Source: Mucor racemosus (taxonomy: Eukaryota; Mucoromycota; Mucoromycetes; Mucorales; Mucoraceae). Taken from it: a stretch of 64,000 nucleotides of DNA. Position numbers and translations under genes: made by a program. This document shows, piece after piece, positions 13,535-26,136 of the stretch (its first letter is position 1; each line of letters begins with the position of its first letter). The stretch lies in assembly GCA_027405735.1 (NCBI GenBank), contig JAPEHQ010000014.1, positions 434,001 through 498,000 of the forward strand, in the 5' to 3' direction. Under the pieces are notes generated by a model that made no database searches, was not told where the DNA came from, and saw only the letters and a program-made list of their open reading frames with translations.

Positions 13535-14275
13535 CATCAACAATTGACACAATTCGATGCAGAAAAGCATATAAATTAAATAAATTAGTAGACTATTGTT
13601 CAAATACCTTATGATCGGAACTCATCCTGTTTTCTGAGCCAAGAAGGTGCATAAAAATGCATATATTTGACTTTTTGCGTATCCACACGGAGTTGAGGTT
13701 TTCTTACTTTAACAACCAATAGATTTTTAAATAAGCGCCTATGAGATTCTTAGAATACACATCAAGACTCAAGTATCTTGGTAGATGTATTGTATACAAT
13801 TGAGTTGTAAGTTTATTACAGATTTTTTATAATTTGTTCATATATAAATCATGAAATATGCTTGCTTCTGCTGCAGCGCAAAAAATTCAGCTTCCGCTTT
13901 TCGCGATTGAGAAATCCTGATTGATTTTGACACGATTTGACATTTTTTCATCTTTTATCGCAAATTTCTCATAATTTTATTAAATAATTATTTATAGCTG
14001 GATATTTGTAATTTATACATCTTTTGATTCTCTATCGAATGGTTTACTTTTCATAAAAATTTGCCACTAAAAGTTATGCGAAAATTGAGTAATTAGAAAA
14101 AGTGGTTTTTGTAGAAAAAGTTGATTTTTTGAATAATTAAAACTCATTTAAACAGCTAGAGATTATGCAGTGACTTTGTGCGAACATTTTTTACCAATAT
14201 ATGTTATAATAAAAAGTTTCGTTTTTGCAAAGAAAAATTCAATTTTTTGATTTTCTTTGATTTGGACGCATGATT

Positions 14276-15745
14276 TTTTTTTTTTTTTTTTAAATTGTTT
14301 TTATTTATTGCTCCGTGTAAGTAGAGATCCGTAGAACCTACCAAGAGGCGGTCGCAAGTGTAAATTGGATAATATATGTTTTAAGTGGAAATGCGTTAGC
14401 GTTAAGGTGAATCAATAATCTGTGGGAGTTGTTATATTTATAATTGTTTGTGGACTTCATTTTCATCATGGACCAACTGGATCTCTTCTTTGATTTGTTT
14501 TACCACCATGTCCCGGTTAAAGGGCGCATCATGGAAAATTAGTCGAAAGTGAGCTCTCCAAATGTTGGCCAGAGTCATAATAATAACCATAGGAGCAGTA
14601 GTATAAGTTTTAGAGACATATTTCACGTCTGTAAAGTCTAGGGTGGAGCAGGCATGTATTATATCTTTTACTGATACCGTGGGCCATAGGAATTCGAAGA
14701 TAATATCCTTCCATACTGAGGCTTTAGGTGGGCAGAGAAATAGTAGATGTTCAGCGTCTTCTTTTGAGCTTTTACAAACAATACAAGTTGGTGATTCAAT
14801 GATCTTGAAGTAGTGTAGAATAGATTTGTGCGGTATTGACCTTGTTAGAAAACGATATAAAACATTTCTTTGTACAAGTGTCAAGGAGAGCGCCCAAAAG
14901 TACTTCCAATTCATTCCAGGTATGGCTGAGCAATGTGCCGTAGCGCAAGCTCTTCTAAAAGATTTCGTTGTAATTGTGGGAGCAATATTGGCTCTTTCAG
15001 CAGGGAAGAGGTTTTTAACAAAGGGGGAGAAATCCACGGTGCTATGCTCCGTTGCATCTGTCATGTCCGTAGCTACATCTGTTTCGGTGGGGGAGTCCCG
15101 TATCAGTCTTGATATGTAAGGCTGTAACCTTATTGAGTCATCTTGAATTTGTCGTAGCAGTTTTTTACTAGCTTGTCGATGAGCTTGCTCAATGTTTTTA
15201 ATCGGTATAGCCTTGAGTTGCGTATTCAAAGTGTCATTGGTGTATATATCTCCAACCGTCATGGACTTGACACGGACAGGTAATTTAGGAACCAAGGGAG
15301 TAACCTGTAAAACCATCTTCAGAGGTAATATCCTAGCTGTGTTCGTGGTAATCTCTACATCTTCAAAATTCCTGGGAACGTTGTCAATTGATCGATATAT
15401 CATGTCTACAGTTGTTGTCCTTTGTTTGAACATTCCAGACGCTCTACTAGCAGGAAACAGCAATGGCATTTCTACATATTGGCTATGATTACGCTTATTG
15501 ATGAGCATTCGTAGCATATGGTCGAGGATTGTCTGATTTGAGGAGGGTTGTAACAAGGGTTGAACCCATCGGAAATACAGAGCAGATTGTTGTGTAGCAA
15601 CATCCAAGACGCCTAGACCACCCAGCGGTTTTGGTTTTATCCAGGTTGACCAGGGTATGACGGGGAAGATCCCTTTACGAAGATACTGGTTAGCTAGACG
15701 CATGATTGTAAGGGTTGGGAGGGCCAATTTCGATAGATTTTTCAT
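14276..15745 (-). pseudogene. 5'-truncated LINE, C-terminal part of reverse transcriptase ORF2
   Basis: A 435-codon open frame (14438-15745) with LINE-type C-terminal features: KPKPLGGLGVLDVATQQSAL, and a zf-RVT-like CIVC...EDAEHLLFLCP cysteine/histidine motif. The reverse transcriptase catalytic domain and endonuclease are absent. Downstream (lower coordinates) lie a 3' UTR with AATAAA on the minus strand (14301-14306) and a poly(A) tail seen as a T run at 14274-14291. This is the signature of target-primed insertion of a polyadenylated transcript. GACGCATGATT occurs at 14265-14275 and again at 15697-15707; if that is the duplicated target, the element ends at 15696 and the first 12-13 codons of the frame are target DNA. 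Confidence 0.8.
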
Positions 15746-17445
15746 GGCAAAAAAAAAATAGAGATATTACTACAACAAGTTGCTATGGGTTTGGAGAAAT
15801 GGTTCTGTACAAGTCTGCGCTTCAGAAAACGTCTAAAATTGTGCGAAATAGGGATTGAAATTGCTGGTTTTGGAGTGATTTTAGCACTACTTGATCAACA
15901 AATAATAGTTTTTTTGCTTGAATATCGTAAATATTTTTGGAGAGTTGAATTGACGTTGTCATTATCAACGCATTGATGTTATATTTTCTATTAAAAATTG
16001 CATTTGGAGCGGCAAAATCAAGGGTACACAAGATGTAACATCTGAAATTGGGAATCAATGTCAGGAAATCCGGGATTATGTGCACCACCAGAACCAATAA
16101 AATAGCATAGCATTGTCGTAGTTGACATTATACGATATAATAATGCGTTAAATTGACTATATACATGTTTTCGGTTTGATATCACATTAATCTTCGGGAG
16201 CTCAGAAACACATATGATCTTTTTGGCTTAGCTATATTACCGCTCCTGATATAAGGTATTTGTATTTATTTGAACTATTTGGATTCATGCGTCTATTTGC
16301 AAACGTGTCCCGTTGCTTGATCTTCATTGAACAATTTTAAAAAGCTATTTTTGATGGCACCGAAATTAGTTTTGCCCTTGGAATTTCATTATTTCCTGGG
16401 TCGTAAACGGCAAGATATTACGCAAAGCCAAATGATTTTCGTGCTTAACCCGTCCAATTCCCTACTTTATAACAACACTAAAATATAGAGGGTATTACCC
16501 AAGCTTGGCGTTTTGAGAGAAGATATGTTTCTAATGAAGGTTAAATACCAGCAAATGCTATCATGTGTAGGAAAAACAAAATATTGAATCTAAAGATAGC
16601 CAAAATGAACTATATCGTAGATCTATTTAAAAATCTTGGCAATTGAAATACGTACATTTGTATTTATTGTTATTGTATTCGTAAGCTTAAATCGATTTGC
16701 TAGATGATAATGAGAGGCATTTTCTTAAATATATGTTAGCAAAATGTATTTGTCAAGCTAGAGTTGTAATACATAGAGGGAATGTCACTCATACAGCTTT
16801 TCATATTAAAAATTACTTCCTTAAATTAGAGTTGTTTGGTGTAATGTGATACATACAACAGCCCAAAATCTACCCATCATGAAACGAGAAATGACCATTT
16901 ATTGTAATTACTTGCTAGAAAATTCTTGATGATCTCATTGTTATAATACAACTAAAATAGCACAATAATATATATATATATATATATATGTTAGACTAAA
17001 GGGAAAATAGGGTTTGAGTGATATACAATACTAATTTAGTTTCTTTTATGTAGGGTTTAGTTTTTTTGATCTACTGATAGTATCATTAATTTGAAGCGGC
17101 GTAAATGTTCCTGTAGGTAATTACATAAACATGTCAATCAACTGTTGCATGAGAAAAAGCAAGTTCAACCGAATCATCGGTTAAAGCATTTTCAATATAC
17201 ATGACTATGGTAAACGTGTAATACGACTAAATGGTATGCTTAGCACATATATACCATCATATTACAATAATGGTTCAATTCAGAAAATAAGCTTTTTTTT
17301 AAAAAAAAAATGTAAAACTGCACAATTCATATATTTCAAAAGGAAAAAAGTTTATTTATTATTATGTACAAAAAAAAAAGGCTTTTTGATATGTAAAATA
17401 TATATTATGCTACAGTTATATGATGCGATTTATATCAAATATAAA
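15746..17445. other. Intergenic, no gene seen
   Basis: About 1.7 kb, A/T-rich. It includes a (TA)n run near 16972-16988. The 91-aa frame at 15822-16097 resembles nothing I recognise. No hallmark of a mobile element was found. Confidence 0.35.
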
Positions 17446-17631
17446 TTATTCCATTGGGTTTGTCTTGCCATCTTGAGGCCTCTTTTCTTGATGGTTTCTT
17501 CTTTCAGTTAAAGCTCTTTTAAGAGAACTAAACATATGGTGCAATTGATTGTGTCTGACCACTTTTGATTTGATTGTGGAGCGAGAATACAATTTGGAAT
17601 TATTCATAACGGGAGAAACGGTAGAAATCAT
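17446..17631 (-). CDS. Small basic protein, unknown
   Basis: A 61-aa intact frame starting MISTVSPVMNN, with a basic centre (HHMFSSLKRALTERRNH) and no recognisable domain. Support for a real gene comes from a promoter-like arrangement on the same strand: a TATA-like TATAAATAAT at about 17702-17711, some 75 bp before the ATG, followed by a pyrimidine-rich leader. It lies 270 bp beyond the stop of the kinesin gene and points the same way. It could be a small regulatory protein or a chance frame. Confidence 0.4.
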   Translation of the reverse strand: MISTVSPVMNNSKLYSRSTIKSKVVRHNQLHHMFSSLKRALTERRNHQEKRPQDGKTNPME

Positions 17632-17898
17632 GATTTGCTTTTTGGGTTTATTAAAATGTAAATGAGTGAAGAAAAGAAAGAGATATATAGATTAAAATTG
17701 GATTATTTATACAAAATAGTTTTAGTAGGGTGATATCATATTATAGTATATTTGGCCAGGACTAAAAAAAAAAGAGCTCTTCTGTTTATATCCTTGGCAA
17801 GATAACCTTCGGATGTTGTATATTTAACGTGCACGCAATTTCCTATCGTGATTAAAATAAGGGTCATTATTCTCAATAGCATGGTCAGTTGATATTCT

Positions 17899-20800
17899 TT
17901 ACCTTCTACGTTTTTGTCGTTTCATTTGACCAAGTATTTCAGTTATGTCGCTTTCATAGCTATCATCATCTTCTTCTTCTTCTTCGCCATCATCAGCAAA
18001 AGGATTATCATCGGTTGTTTGTCTTTTCAAGGAGGAGAAATCCTATAAATAGTTTCATTTTTGTTAATTCCTGACGTTCTTTTGCATAATCGTAGTGAAT
18101 ATTACCTCATTTACGACTACAGGAAGTTGTTGGTTTTCATTAGCGTCATCCACTACTACTTCTTCATCGTCAATCATTGATATATCATCTTGTTCAAATG
18201 TCGGTGGTGGTATAGTGGATTTTGTCTTTTCAAATGCTTTTTTCAATCTCTTTTGACCATTGTTCAAAGTCTGTTTTAATGGGGTTTAATTATATTTATA
18301 AATCATATGGCAATTACATTTTTTTTTACCTTGATTTTTTGCTTTAGTTTAGCATTCTCGGCTCTTAAGCCCTGAATGTCCGTTGTATCTGCCAATGCCA
18401 TGTTTGAGAATGCATTTCTGGGAGGAGTGTTATCAGAAGCAGTTGGAAGTTGTGCATATCGTTTGAATAATCGTACTGCACGACTTTGTATTTGAAAGGG
18501 ATCTTTTTCGAATTCTTCTTGAGCAATCAATTTTAATAATTTACCCATTTTTGTTTCTTTTGCCAACTTGAATGTGACACCATCGAATTGTTCTACTTGA
18601 TTCATGATGTTATCGGCATCTTTGCACAACTCTTCTTTTTTAAATATACTTTTTCTTAATTGTTTGCGTAAATTTAAGAATGAATTAAAAGCATTTTTAT
18701 CTTTTGGGTCGTCATTTTCTTTCATCATGCTATGGTCATCATCATCGTCTTCTTCGTCATCCTCCTCTTCGTCTTCTTGATCGCCTTGCTTTTGTTGATC
18801 GAGTTTCTGTTGCAAGTAATTTGAATTATCTCTTTCTTTCTGATTTTCTTTTTCTAATTTGGTGATTTTATCTAGTAAATCATTCTTGGTATGATCAAAT
18901 TCATCAAATTTTGATTTCAGATAGCTCAATTCTTCTAATACTGATTTCTGCCGTTCTTGTAATTTAGTCAAAAGTGCAGTGTCTGAATATTCTTTGTTTT
19001 GAAGATGTAGATCCATCATTTCATTTTCTCTTTGTAATGCCAGTAAATACATGCTTTCCATTTTTTTCAATTCTCTATCCATTTCTCTAGATACTTGGTC
19101 TCGAATATCACATTCCATGGTTATTGATCTAGATTCAGCATCAACCCACTTTTTTTTTTTTTTTTTTTTTTTATGTATATTAGACATTGTAAAAACCTCT
19201 TGCTCCATCATTACAATTTACCTTTTCCCGCAGTTCAGCTAATTGTGTAATTAAGCCATCAACAAATTGATCGTTTTCATTATCCTCGTCTTCGTCTTCT
19301 TCTTCCTCTTCCTCTTCCTCTTCCTTTTCAACATCATCGTTTAATTCTTCTGGTTGTTGAATTCCAATCCTCAATCGTTTTGCGTTGATTTGCACATGCT
19401 GTAAATCTAGCTTTGGTTGAGTTTGTCGCCAAGTAGTAACATCCTTTGCAACAGCAGCAAACTTCATAACATGATTATTTTCATCATATCCTGTATCGTA
19501 AGGATTCACGTTGACAATGATTGTTGCTTTTCCTTCTCCTTCAAATGTACTTTTAAATAATTCTGTCAGTTTACTATGTCTAAATGGGACCATAGTGGGG
19601 TTCTAGATTTAAATTTAATATATTACTTTCAGTAGTATCTCTTTTAAACTACCTTTCCCGTTTCGCTTTTTATTTGATTAAGTCGTAGTACCTCCATACA
19701 TTGTCCTAGCACCATTAATGATTTGTTAATATTGCCTGCTTCCTTTAATCGTTGCCCAGTACTGTTGGTATTTCGATATCTCTCAGATCCTGCTAAATCA
19801 ACAATTGATAGTTTTGATAGTGATGCATAATTGGGATCCTAAATTTACCATTAGTATTAAATACATAAATCGTAAAAGGCCTTTTGCTTACCTCGATCAC
19901 AAAGTTGTTTTGATCTACAGGACATCTCACAATATGAACAGTAAATATACTATGGCTACGACTACTTGCTTGATTCATTAATGTTGAGAATACTTGTCTA
20001 TTTTGTTGTCCTAAACGCATAATTGCATCTGCTTCTGCCATGGATTTGATTTTGACCAATGTTGTATCTGCCACATACTTGTTTCCAGTCTTTTGCTCAT
20101 ATTTTAAATGCAATTGTGGTCGCTTTTGTTTCGTTGCTGATGTAGTTGTATCCAGTAAATCATAAACGTGTTCGTTATAAATTTCATTAAATGACACCCA
20201 AATGCCATATTCATAATTGGTATCAACGTCAATTTTATCTCCATCTGCCAAAGAAAGCATGCCATTTTGTACCTTAAATTTATCTGCATTAATAAAGCAC
20301 ATGGTACATTATATTAAAAAAAAAAAGTATACTCACATTGCATGCTTGTAAAATATGTCTATTCTCATCAGTGGCCTGTTCGTATGTTTGAACTAAACTG
20401 TGCATAACAGGTTTAATCTATAGTAGTACATCAAGAGAATCAATAAATCAAGGGGGTCTGTCTTAAAAAATTAGATGTCCTTACTTTGGTTTCGCTTTTA
20501 TTCTCTTGTATACTTTCGAAAATTGTATTCAAAGCTCGAGGCAATAATCCAGCATGCTCAGTTTGTGGTTGTTTGCCCATAACTGAATATGTTTTTCCAG
20601 AATTCGTCACTCCATAAGCGAATATAAGGGCATTTTTCCCTTGCAATGCATCTTTAACTAGATCCAATGTTGTTTGGTTGTAAAATGTCGCTTGATCTGT
20701 ATGTTGACTGAATACTTTTGTGAATCTGTATCTTTCAGATGCTTTATGCCTTGTTCTGTAAGCATTTGAATTCTATTTTACGTTCGTTAATACACAGGAA

Positions 20801-21182
20801 ACAAACTTCTCTTCATTAGATCAATACCTCTGGAGGTGTCATTAGAACTTCCACTTGATCGACAACTTCTATATATGGATCATCCACTATCATCTGATTG
20901 TCTGCCTTGGGTTTAATTCTCAAGTATGCCTATTAGAAAACCTATTGAATATAAATTCAGAAACGGTTGCCATGGTAATCAAACCTTAATAGGTTCTTTC
21001 TCGGGATCATAATTGATATATCGATTTGTCTCTGTTTTCTCTTTTAATTGTCTTCTAGAGGGTGAGCTTCTATAGGGTATATTATTATTAAATTTGGAAG
21101 TAGTAGTTGTTGTAGAGCGAGTAACTCTGGTAGGGGTCGCTGATCTTGTGGGCGTTGAAGGTGTTGAAGGTGTTGAATGCAT
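17899..21182 (-). CDS. Kinesin-6 family motor (MKLP1/Klp9-like)
   Basis: About ten exons encode roughly 960 aa, starting [14 protein letters not shown] at 21182 and ending ...KRQKRRR at 17899; the first exon is 20985-21182. The motor domain has GVTNSGKT (P-loop, the kinesin-6 variant), [16 protein letters not shown] (switch I), [10 protein letters not shown] (switch II), [16 protein letters not shown] and [14 protein letters not shown]. An acidic run, a long coiled coil (about 19140-18300) and a second coiled coil follow, with a basic tail. Kinesin-6 motors cross-link antiparallel microtubules in the spindle midzone and aid cytokinesis. One intron ends with an unbroken A23 run against the acceptor (19150-19172). 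Internal exon edges other than the first were placed by eye. Confidence 0.85.
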
Positions 21183-22611
21183 GCTATTTACAAAGAATTA
21201 GTTTTTTATCCGAGAATATGAACGTTAAGAGCACTTTTACCTCATTCTTTTAGGCAGATACGATGTTTATAAACATATAATTCAAAAAAAAAAGAAGGGA
21301 CACAAAATATAAGTTAGTGGTCGCACGCGCAATTGATTAAATAAAAACACGAAACAACAATCATCAGCCTATCAGCATTGGCATTTGAGAGTTTTGTTTT
21401 GTGGCACATCTTGAAGGTACAATAGGTGAGCATCTTTCGAATTGGTCTCGGCTAGTTTTTAGGTTTTAAATGCACAAATCATAGTGTTGATTTCACGAGA
21501 TTGATTGTATCACGACTATTATTTAAATAAATAAGTCGAACCTCTATTTTTTCATACACAATAGACATGTAGTTTTCAAGGAATTAATTCATACATTTTA
21601 TCATATGTATTGCGGAAAAATCAAGAGATGCTTTAACCTACAAGAACACCATACACACTTTATAAAGAGTTTTGTATGGTTCTATGGTCCGTCAAGAATT
21701 GCTTTCTTGGAATCAAATGAACTTTTGCAGTTGGCATATGTTCGATCAATGAGATTTTGTCAAACAAAAGTAGCGGCTTTATATGAGCTTCTACATGTTT
21801 AATTTCTTTTGTATCTAGCTGAATACATGTAAGCCTGAATAGTTCAAGTTGGTTGCACTTCTCCCAGCCAGTATATGGTATTGTTGCTATTCTTTTTTTA
21901 TTGTTGTTCACTTGACTACCTATATATTAAAACTGGTTTAACAAAGCAAGGTTTCTTACGATTTTTTGGTGTTTTCTACGTACAGTTGTTATTAAAATCA
22001 ATATTAGATAGCCAAGGATTTGAAGAAAACAATAGACGTGAAATATATTGCACTACAACTTTGATTATGCATAAACAAGAAGTTGATTTATCAATTTTGG
22101 TAGTGTCCTGATGCTATTCATAAGCTGGAATAGTCTGCCAATCCACAAACACCCCACTTGAAAAAAGTGGACGTTTGATCCTTATGATTTAACCACCAAA
22201 GCAATAGTATGCAAAAAAAAAAAAAAAAAAAAAAAAATGATACTGGACACTACTGCAGTTGTAGTATATGCTTTGAACATTGTCGCCCATTTGGATCACT
22301 ATCCATTAATTTTAAGCAATTTTTCAGTTATTAAATTTCTTTCAAGCAGAAGAATTTTTTTTTTTCAAAAACGTGTCTAAAAATCTTTCATAAACAGCTG
22401 TTAGGTAATGAAATCAAGATATTTTCTTCCTATATTTATTGTGCATTAAGTGCAATGTTTTGTCAATATTATATTCTAGGTCGCACATTCAAGGTCTCGG
22501 TCAATATTCGGTATTACAGTAAATCAACAGGCGTCCACATAGTTTATTGCCATATTTAAACTACAATTTCAGGTACATTTATATATGCAAACACAACAAA
22601 AAGTCAACAAA
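21183..22611. other. Intergenic upstream of kinesin, no gene seen
   Basis: The kinesin promoter should lie close to 21183. The remainder has an uninterrupted A run at about 22213-22237 and several short frames (65-83 aa) with no family resemblance. Confidence 0.35.
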
Positions 22612-23573
22612 TATTATAAAATCTCTTATTTTTAAGACTTACAAGGCTTATAAGCGGAATATTAATTTCAAAAATTATTCTTGTCCAGATCATCAATTTT
22701 GACATTTTTTAATTTTTTTTTTCTGATTTTGCAAATCTAGAGTTAATTATACTACCAGTTATGAAAACAAAAAATATACACATATACAGGATTTAGCGCT
22801 TTATTTGCTCAATAAAAAATACCAAATATTTTTATTGAAAAATATTACATGAAAATTCTTTAATCAAAAAACCGTTTTTGGGCCAAAAGTTCAAAGCTTC
22901 ATTACTTAACATTTAATATTAAGCTTTTATAAAATGTGTATTAGCTATGGCTACAACTTTCTCTCACAATGTAGTATCTTTAAACGTTGATTTTGGTATC
23001 AAAATTTGTTTTTTCTGTTTTTTCATCAAAATCATGAGTGTTGGTAAGGATAAAATGAGCCCCAAAAATGTCCGCTACAAAAACTGAATTTTCAGACCAT
23101 ACATGGTTAAATATAAGAAAAGTAAAAAAAACGCTTTTTTATTTAAAACTGATATACCATAATATAAGAGACTTAGTCGTTCAACCTTGCTGTCTTGCTA
23201 TGCTCAATTACGGCGTCGCTCTAGGGGCTCGCTTTTGCAATTTTTTAATGAATATATGATATGACAGATGGTTTTTCTGATAAAAAAAATGCATGTTTCC
23301 ATGATAACAGATACTGCCGACTATTTTGTTTAGTCTATGGTTCATGCGTTGTAATGATGCTACTTTTACATTGGCTGAAATGAGCATTTTAGCAGGGTTT
23401 TAATTGCGCTAAATAATGTAAAGCCTTAAAATCTTTTTCTACTACGTGTGCTGTTTCTCTCTTTTTGGTTTCATATTCCAAGGATATATTCACCGTTCGA
23501 TAAGACATATCAGACGATCAAGATTGTATTCTTTTCTTTTATCTAAATACGCATGCTAACATAAGGGACTAAT
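22612..23573 (+). repeat. Repeat R, copy R1 (core)
   Basis: This core is shared with 29743-30700, 47330-48275 and, inverted, 57310-56370. Shared blocks include TATAAGCGGAATATTAATTT, CTTGTCCAGATCAT, AAAATGAGCCCCAAAAATGT and GGCGTCGCTCT. No conserved frame spans it. The copy starts abruptly at about 22612, without the upstream part seen in R2-R4, and continues beyond inserted LTRs at 24010-24278, 24549-25219 and 26377-26969. Confidence 0.85.
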
Positions 23574-24004
23574 TGAAATGCCAAAGATTTAGAATAAATA
23601 TTATGGCAAGAAAAATGTATAATTTAATAAAGGAACTTGTTAAATTAAATCACACACAAAAAACTGAAGAGAATCTTTATTTAATATCAATAATTTGTCC
23701 TATTTATATACAAATTCTATATTACAATTATCCGTAAGATCAGCTTTGGATCAATTATATCTTTCTGACAGTCCATTGTCAGGTCATTTTATTTACATTA
23801 GTAACACAGTACGTTTAAGTTCAGCTTATTTTATATAGCTAAATCCAATAAGTGGGTATGTCTCACATATCCCGCTTCCCGGATCTTGCTTTAGAAAATA
23901 AGAATAATCGAGAATTTTATCATAGATCAGTTAGCTGACTTCTTGAAAATAAGGATTACAAATCAAAAGGTTCATTATCTTACGATTAACCGGTGGATGC
24001 AACA
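23574..24004 (-). mobile_element. Solo LTR, family B, copy 1
   Basis: 431 bp with TG...CA ends (TGAAATGCC...GATGCAACA), flanked by the 5-bp duplication CTAAT at 23569-23573 and 24005-24009. The same site is empty in repeat copies R2 (near 30680) and R3 (near 48270). On the minus strand a TATA-like TATATAAATAGG precedes AATAAA, so the LTR reads leftward. No internal retrotransposon coding is present, hence solo. A second copy, itself interrupted, is at 25220-26371. Confidence 0.9.
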
Positions 24005-24278
24005 CTAATAATTTTGATATAGGTGGCAGTCCTTATATTAGAGACTGATATTTTTATTTAACCGCATTCTAAGATCAAATATCAGTATTTACTACTGTAT
24101 TGTTAGACGTCGTATTTCTTGATTACCAGATCAAATCGAAGGCAACAATGATATTTATGTCTACTCAATGAAAAGCTAGAACTGGCTACAAACTCACGAA
24201 ATGTTCCAGAAAAGTGATAAAGTTTCAAATAATATAGAAACACAAAAAAAGGAACAACCTAATGTCTTGTATAATAAC

Positions 24279-24543
24279 TGATCTATCAGAATTACAACAT
24301 TCGATATATAGAAGAGCTCCGACAGATCTAACAGATCTTATCTATCCAGTAACTGGTTCCTGTCACCCAGGAACTAATAATGAAACATAACATGTTATAA
24401 TAATATCTATTGTCACATCTAATGGATCCCTGTACATTATATCTTATCACACAATTCCAATAACTATATAAACCCATATTTAATTCATTCTAATAAACGG
24501 TACTTTTTACGTTGATTTTAATTTACAAAGTCTCGATAAATCA
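24279..24543 (+). mobile_element. Solo LTR, family F
   Basis: 265 bp starting TGATCTATCAG and ending ATAAATCA, flanked by ATAAC at 24274-24278 and 24544-24548. It has a TATA-like CTATATAAACC and a downstream AATAAA, giving rightward orientation. R3 (48541-48560) carries the unoccupied site with a single TAATAAC followed by CATAGTTTTGATC. Only one copy is seen in the window. Confidence 0.9.
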
Positions 24544-25238
24544 ATAACCATAGTTTTGATCGTAGCTATACTTGAAAACAAATCTTTTTACAGCTGACAA
24601 TCGTAAATTAAAATAGTAAGTTTAAAGAAGGTTAATTTGTTTAAATTTTATGTGTGATAAAGTAACATATATAATCTTGGATTCGGCTTGCATATATATT
24701 TAAGCAGTAAGTGTTATTTAAGTTTATGCTCGAGCAAAAACCATTGTTGCTGTAAACATTATACTGTAGTAGCTATTGACATATTTACAAATGATGAAAA
24801 TAATCTTAAATATATTGGCTAGTTATTGTATGTATTGCTCTTTCTACATCGACAACGAATTGAATTGTATTGTTTATAATCTATATTAATAAAAGCAAAT
24901 GTAATAATTTGAAAATCCATTCCAGTAAAAAATGCAATGGGATTTTAAGAACGGCACGATGCTCATGTACAAACCGATTTGTGCCCATACAATCAGCTCA
25001 TTATGCTCATGGTTAGATTTTAATATTATGAAAAATAGAAATAATGATATGCTTATGGGCAATTATACTATTATTATGCACGCATGGGATTAATGTCATG
25101 CACATGGACAGAATCTACAATTCTGCACATACAGGTTTAGCGTTTTGCTCATGTGCAGTTTTTTTGTTGTGCCCATGTGCACCCTGTTATCCTTTTAGTC
25201 ATTATTCAGTAGGCCCAACTGAAATGCCCAAGATTTAG

Positions 25239-25410
25239 TGTTATATCAGAATCTATATATAGCATTACCGATATCTATTTCCATAGCCTCAGTCTTGGTT
25301 GTACCCATATTATCATTGTATTATCCGATATTGCCGTCTATTACATATATCCGCATATTGTATATTGATTAAACTCCACCTTTTACTCTTGTTCAATTCT
25401 TATTGTTACA
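25239..25410. mobile_element. Short solo LTR, family C, nested in LTR B2
   Basis: 172 bp with ends TGTTATATCAG...TTGTTACA and the duplication TTTAG at 25234-25238 and 25411-25415. LTR B1 holds the uninterrupted sequence GATTTAGAATAAA. The size and TGTTA/ACA ends are like Ty1/copia LTRs; class assignment is inference. Confidence 0.88.
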
Positions 25411-25607
25411 TTTAGAATAAATATTGTAGCCAGAAAAATGTATCATTTAATAAAGAAACTTGTTAAAATAAATTACGCACAAAAAACTGAAGATAGTCTC
25501 TATTTAATAATATCAATAATGTGTCCTATTTATGTACAAATTCTATATTACATTTATCCGTTAGGTCCGTATTGGATTGATTATATCTTTTTGACATTCT
25601 ATGTCAG

Positions 25608-26136
25608 TGTTGTATATTTTCAGGATTGATAAATAATACTTAAAAAAGAATACAGTTATAAAAGAATAAGTAATGAATCAGTTCTTTAACTGTATAATAA
25701 AACCAAGATAACGTTTATTTAGATATAAAAGTATGGCCTTTTATATTGATTTGACATTGAGATCCTGAGATGTAATTTAAAGCACTATTGAACCATTAGA
25801 TCTGTTTGATAGTAATACATGGATTGAAATGAATCAATCATAATTTAACCGTTCTTGCAGAGCTTGTGAGTTGTCTTGTTTCAATGCTGCGCTAAATGTG
25901 CTTGGATGTTGATTTGATAGCTACTTGATTGATTAACCGCTGGGATGAAATAGTATGGTGTCATAATTGAGGTCCGAGCGTTCTTGGGAATTACTAGATT
26001 AAACTTAGTACGTTAGGAGTTTCTTATATCCGATATCAAGACTTGCACTTCAATACATGTCGTAGTCAATAGATTGTAGGGTGTATTGATACTGTAGAAG
26101 GTGATAACGTATGATACTAGTAGGCGGAATACAACA
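25608..26136 (-). mobile_element. Solo LTR, family A, copy 1, nested in LTR B2
   Basis: 529 bp with ends TGTTGTATAT...GGAATACAACA and duplication GTCAG at 25603-25607 and 26137-26141. LTR B1 contains the empty site (near 23790). In the family orientation (here leftward) a TATA-like ATATAAAAGG is followed by AAATAAACG. The same family occurs at 26970, 49026, 59330 and 60617. Confidence 0.92.

Noticed and set aside
14826..15488. 97-98 aa frames opposite the LINE
   Set aside because: Antisense shadows of the LINE frame.
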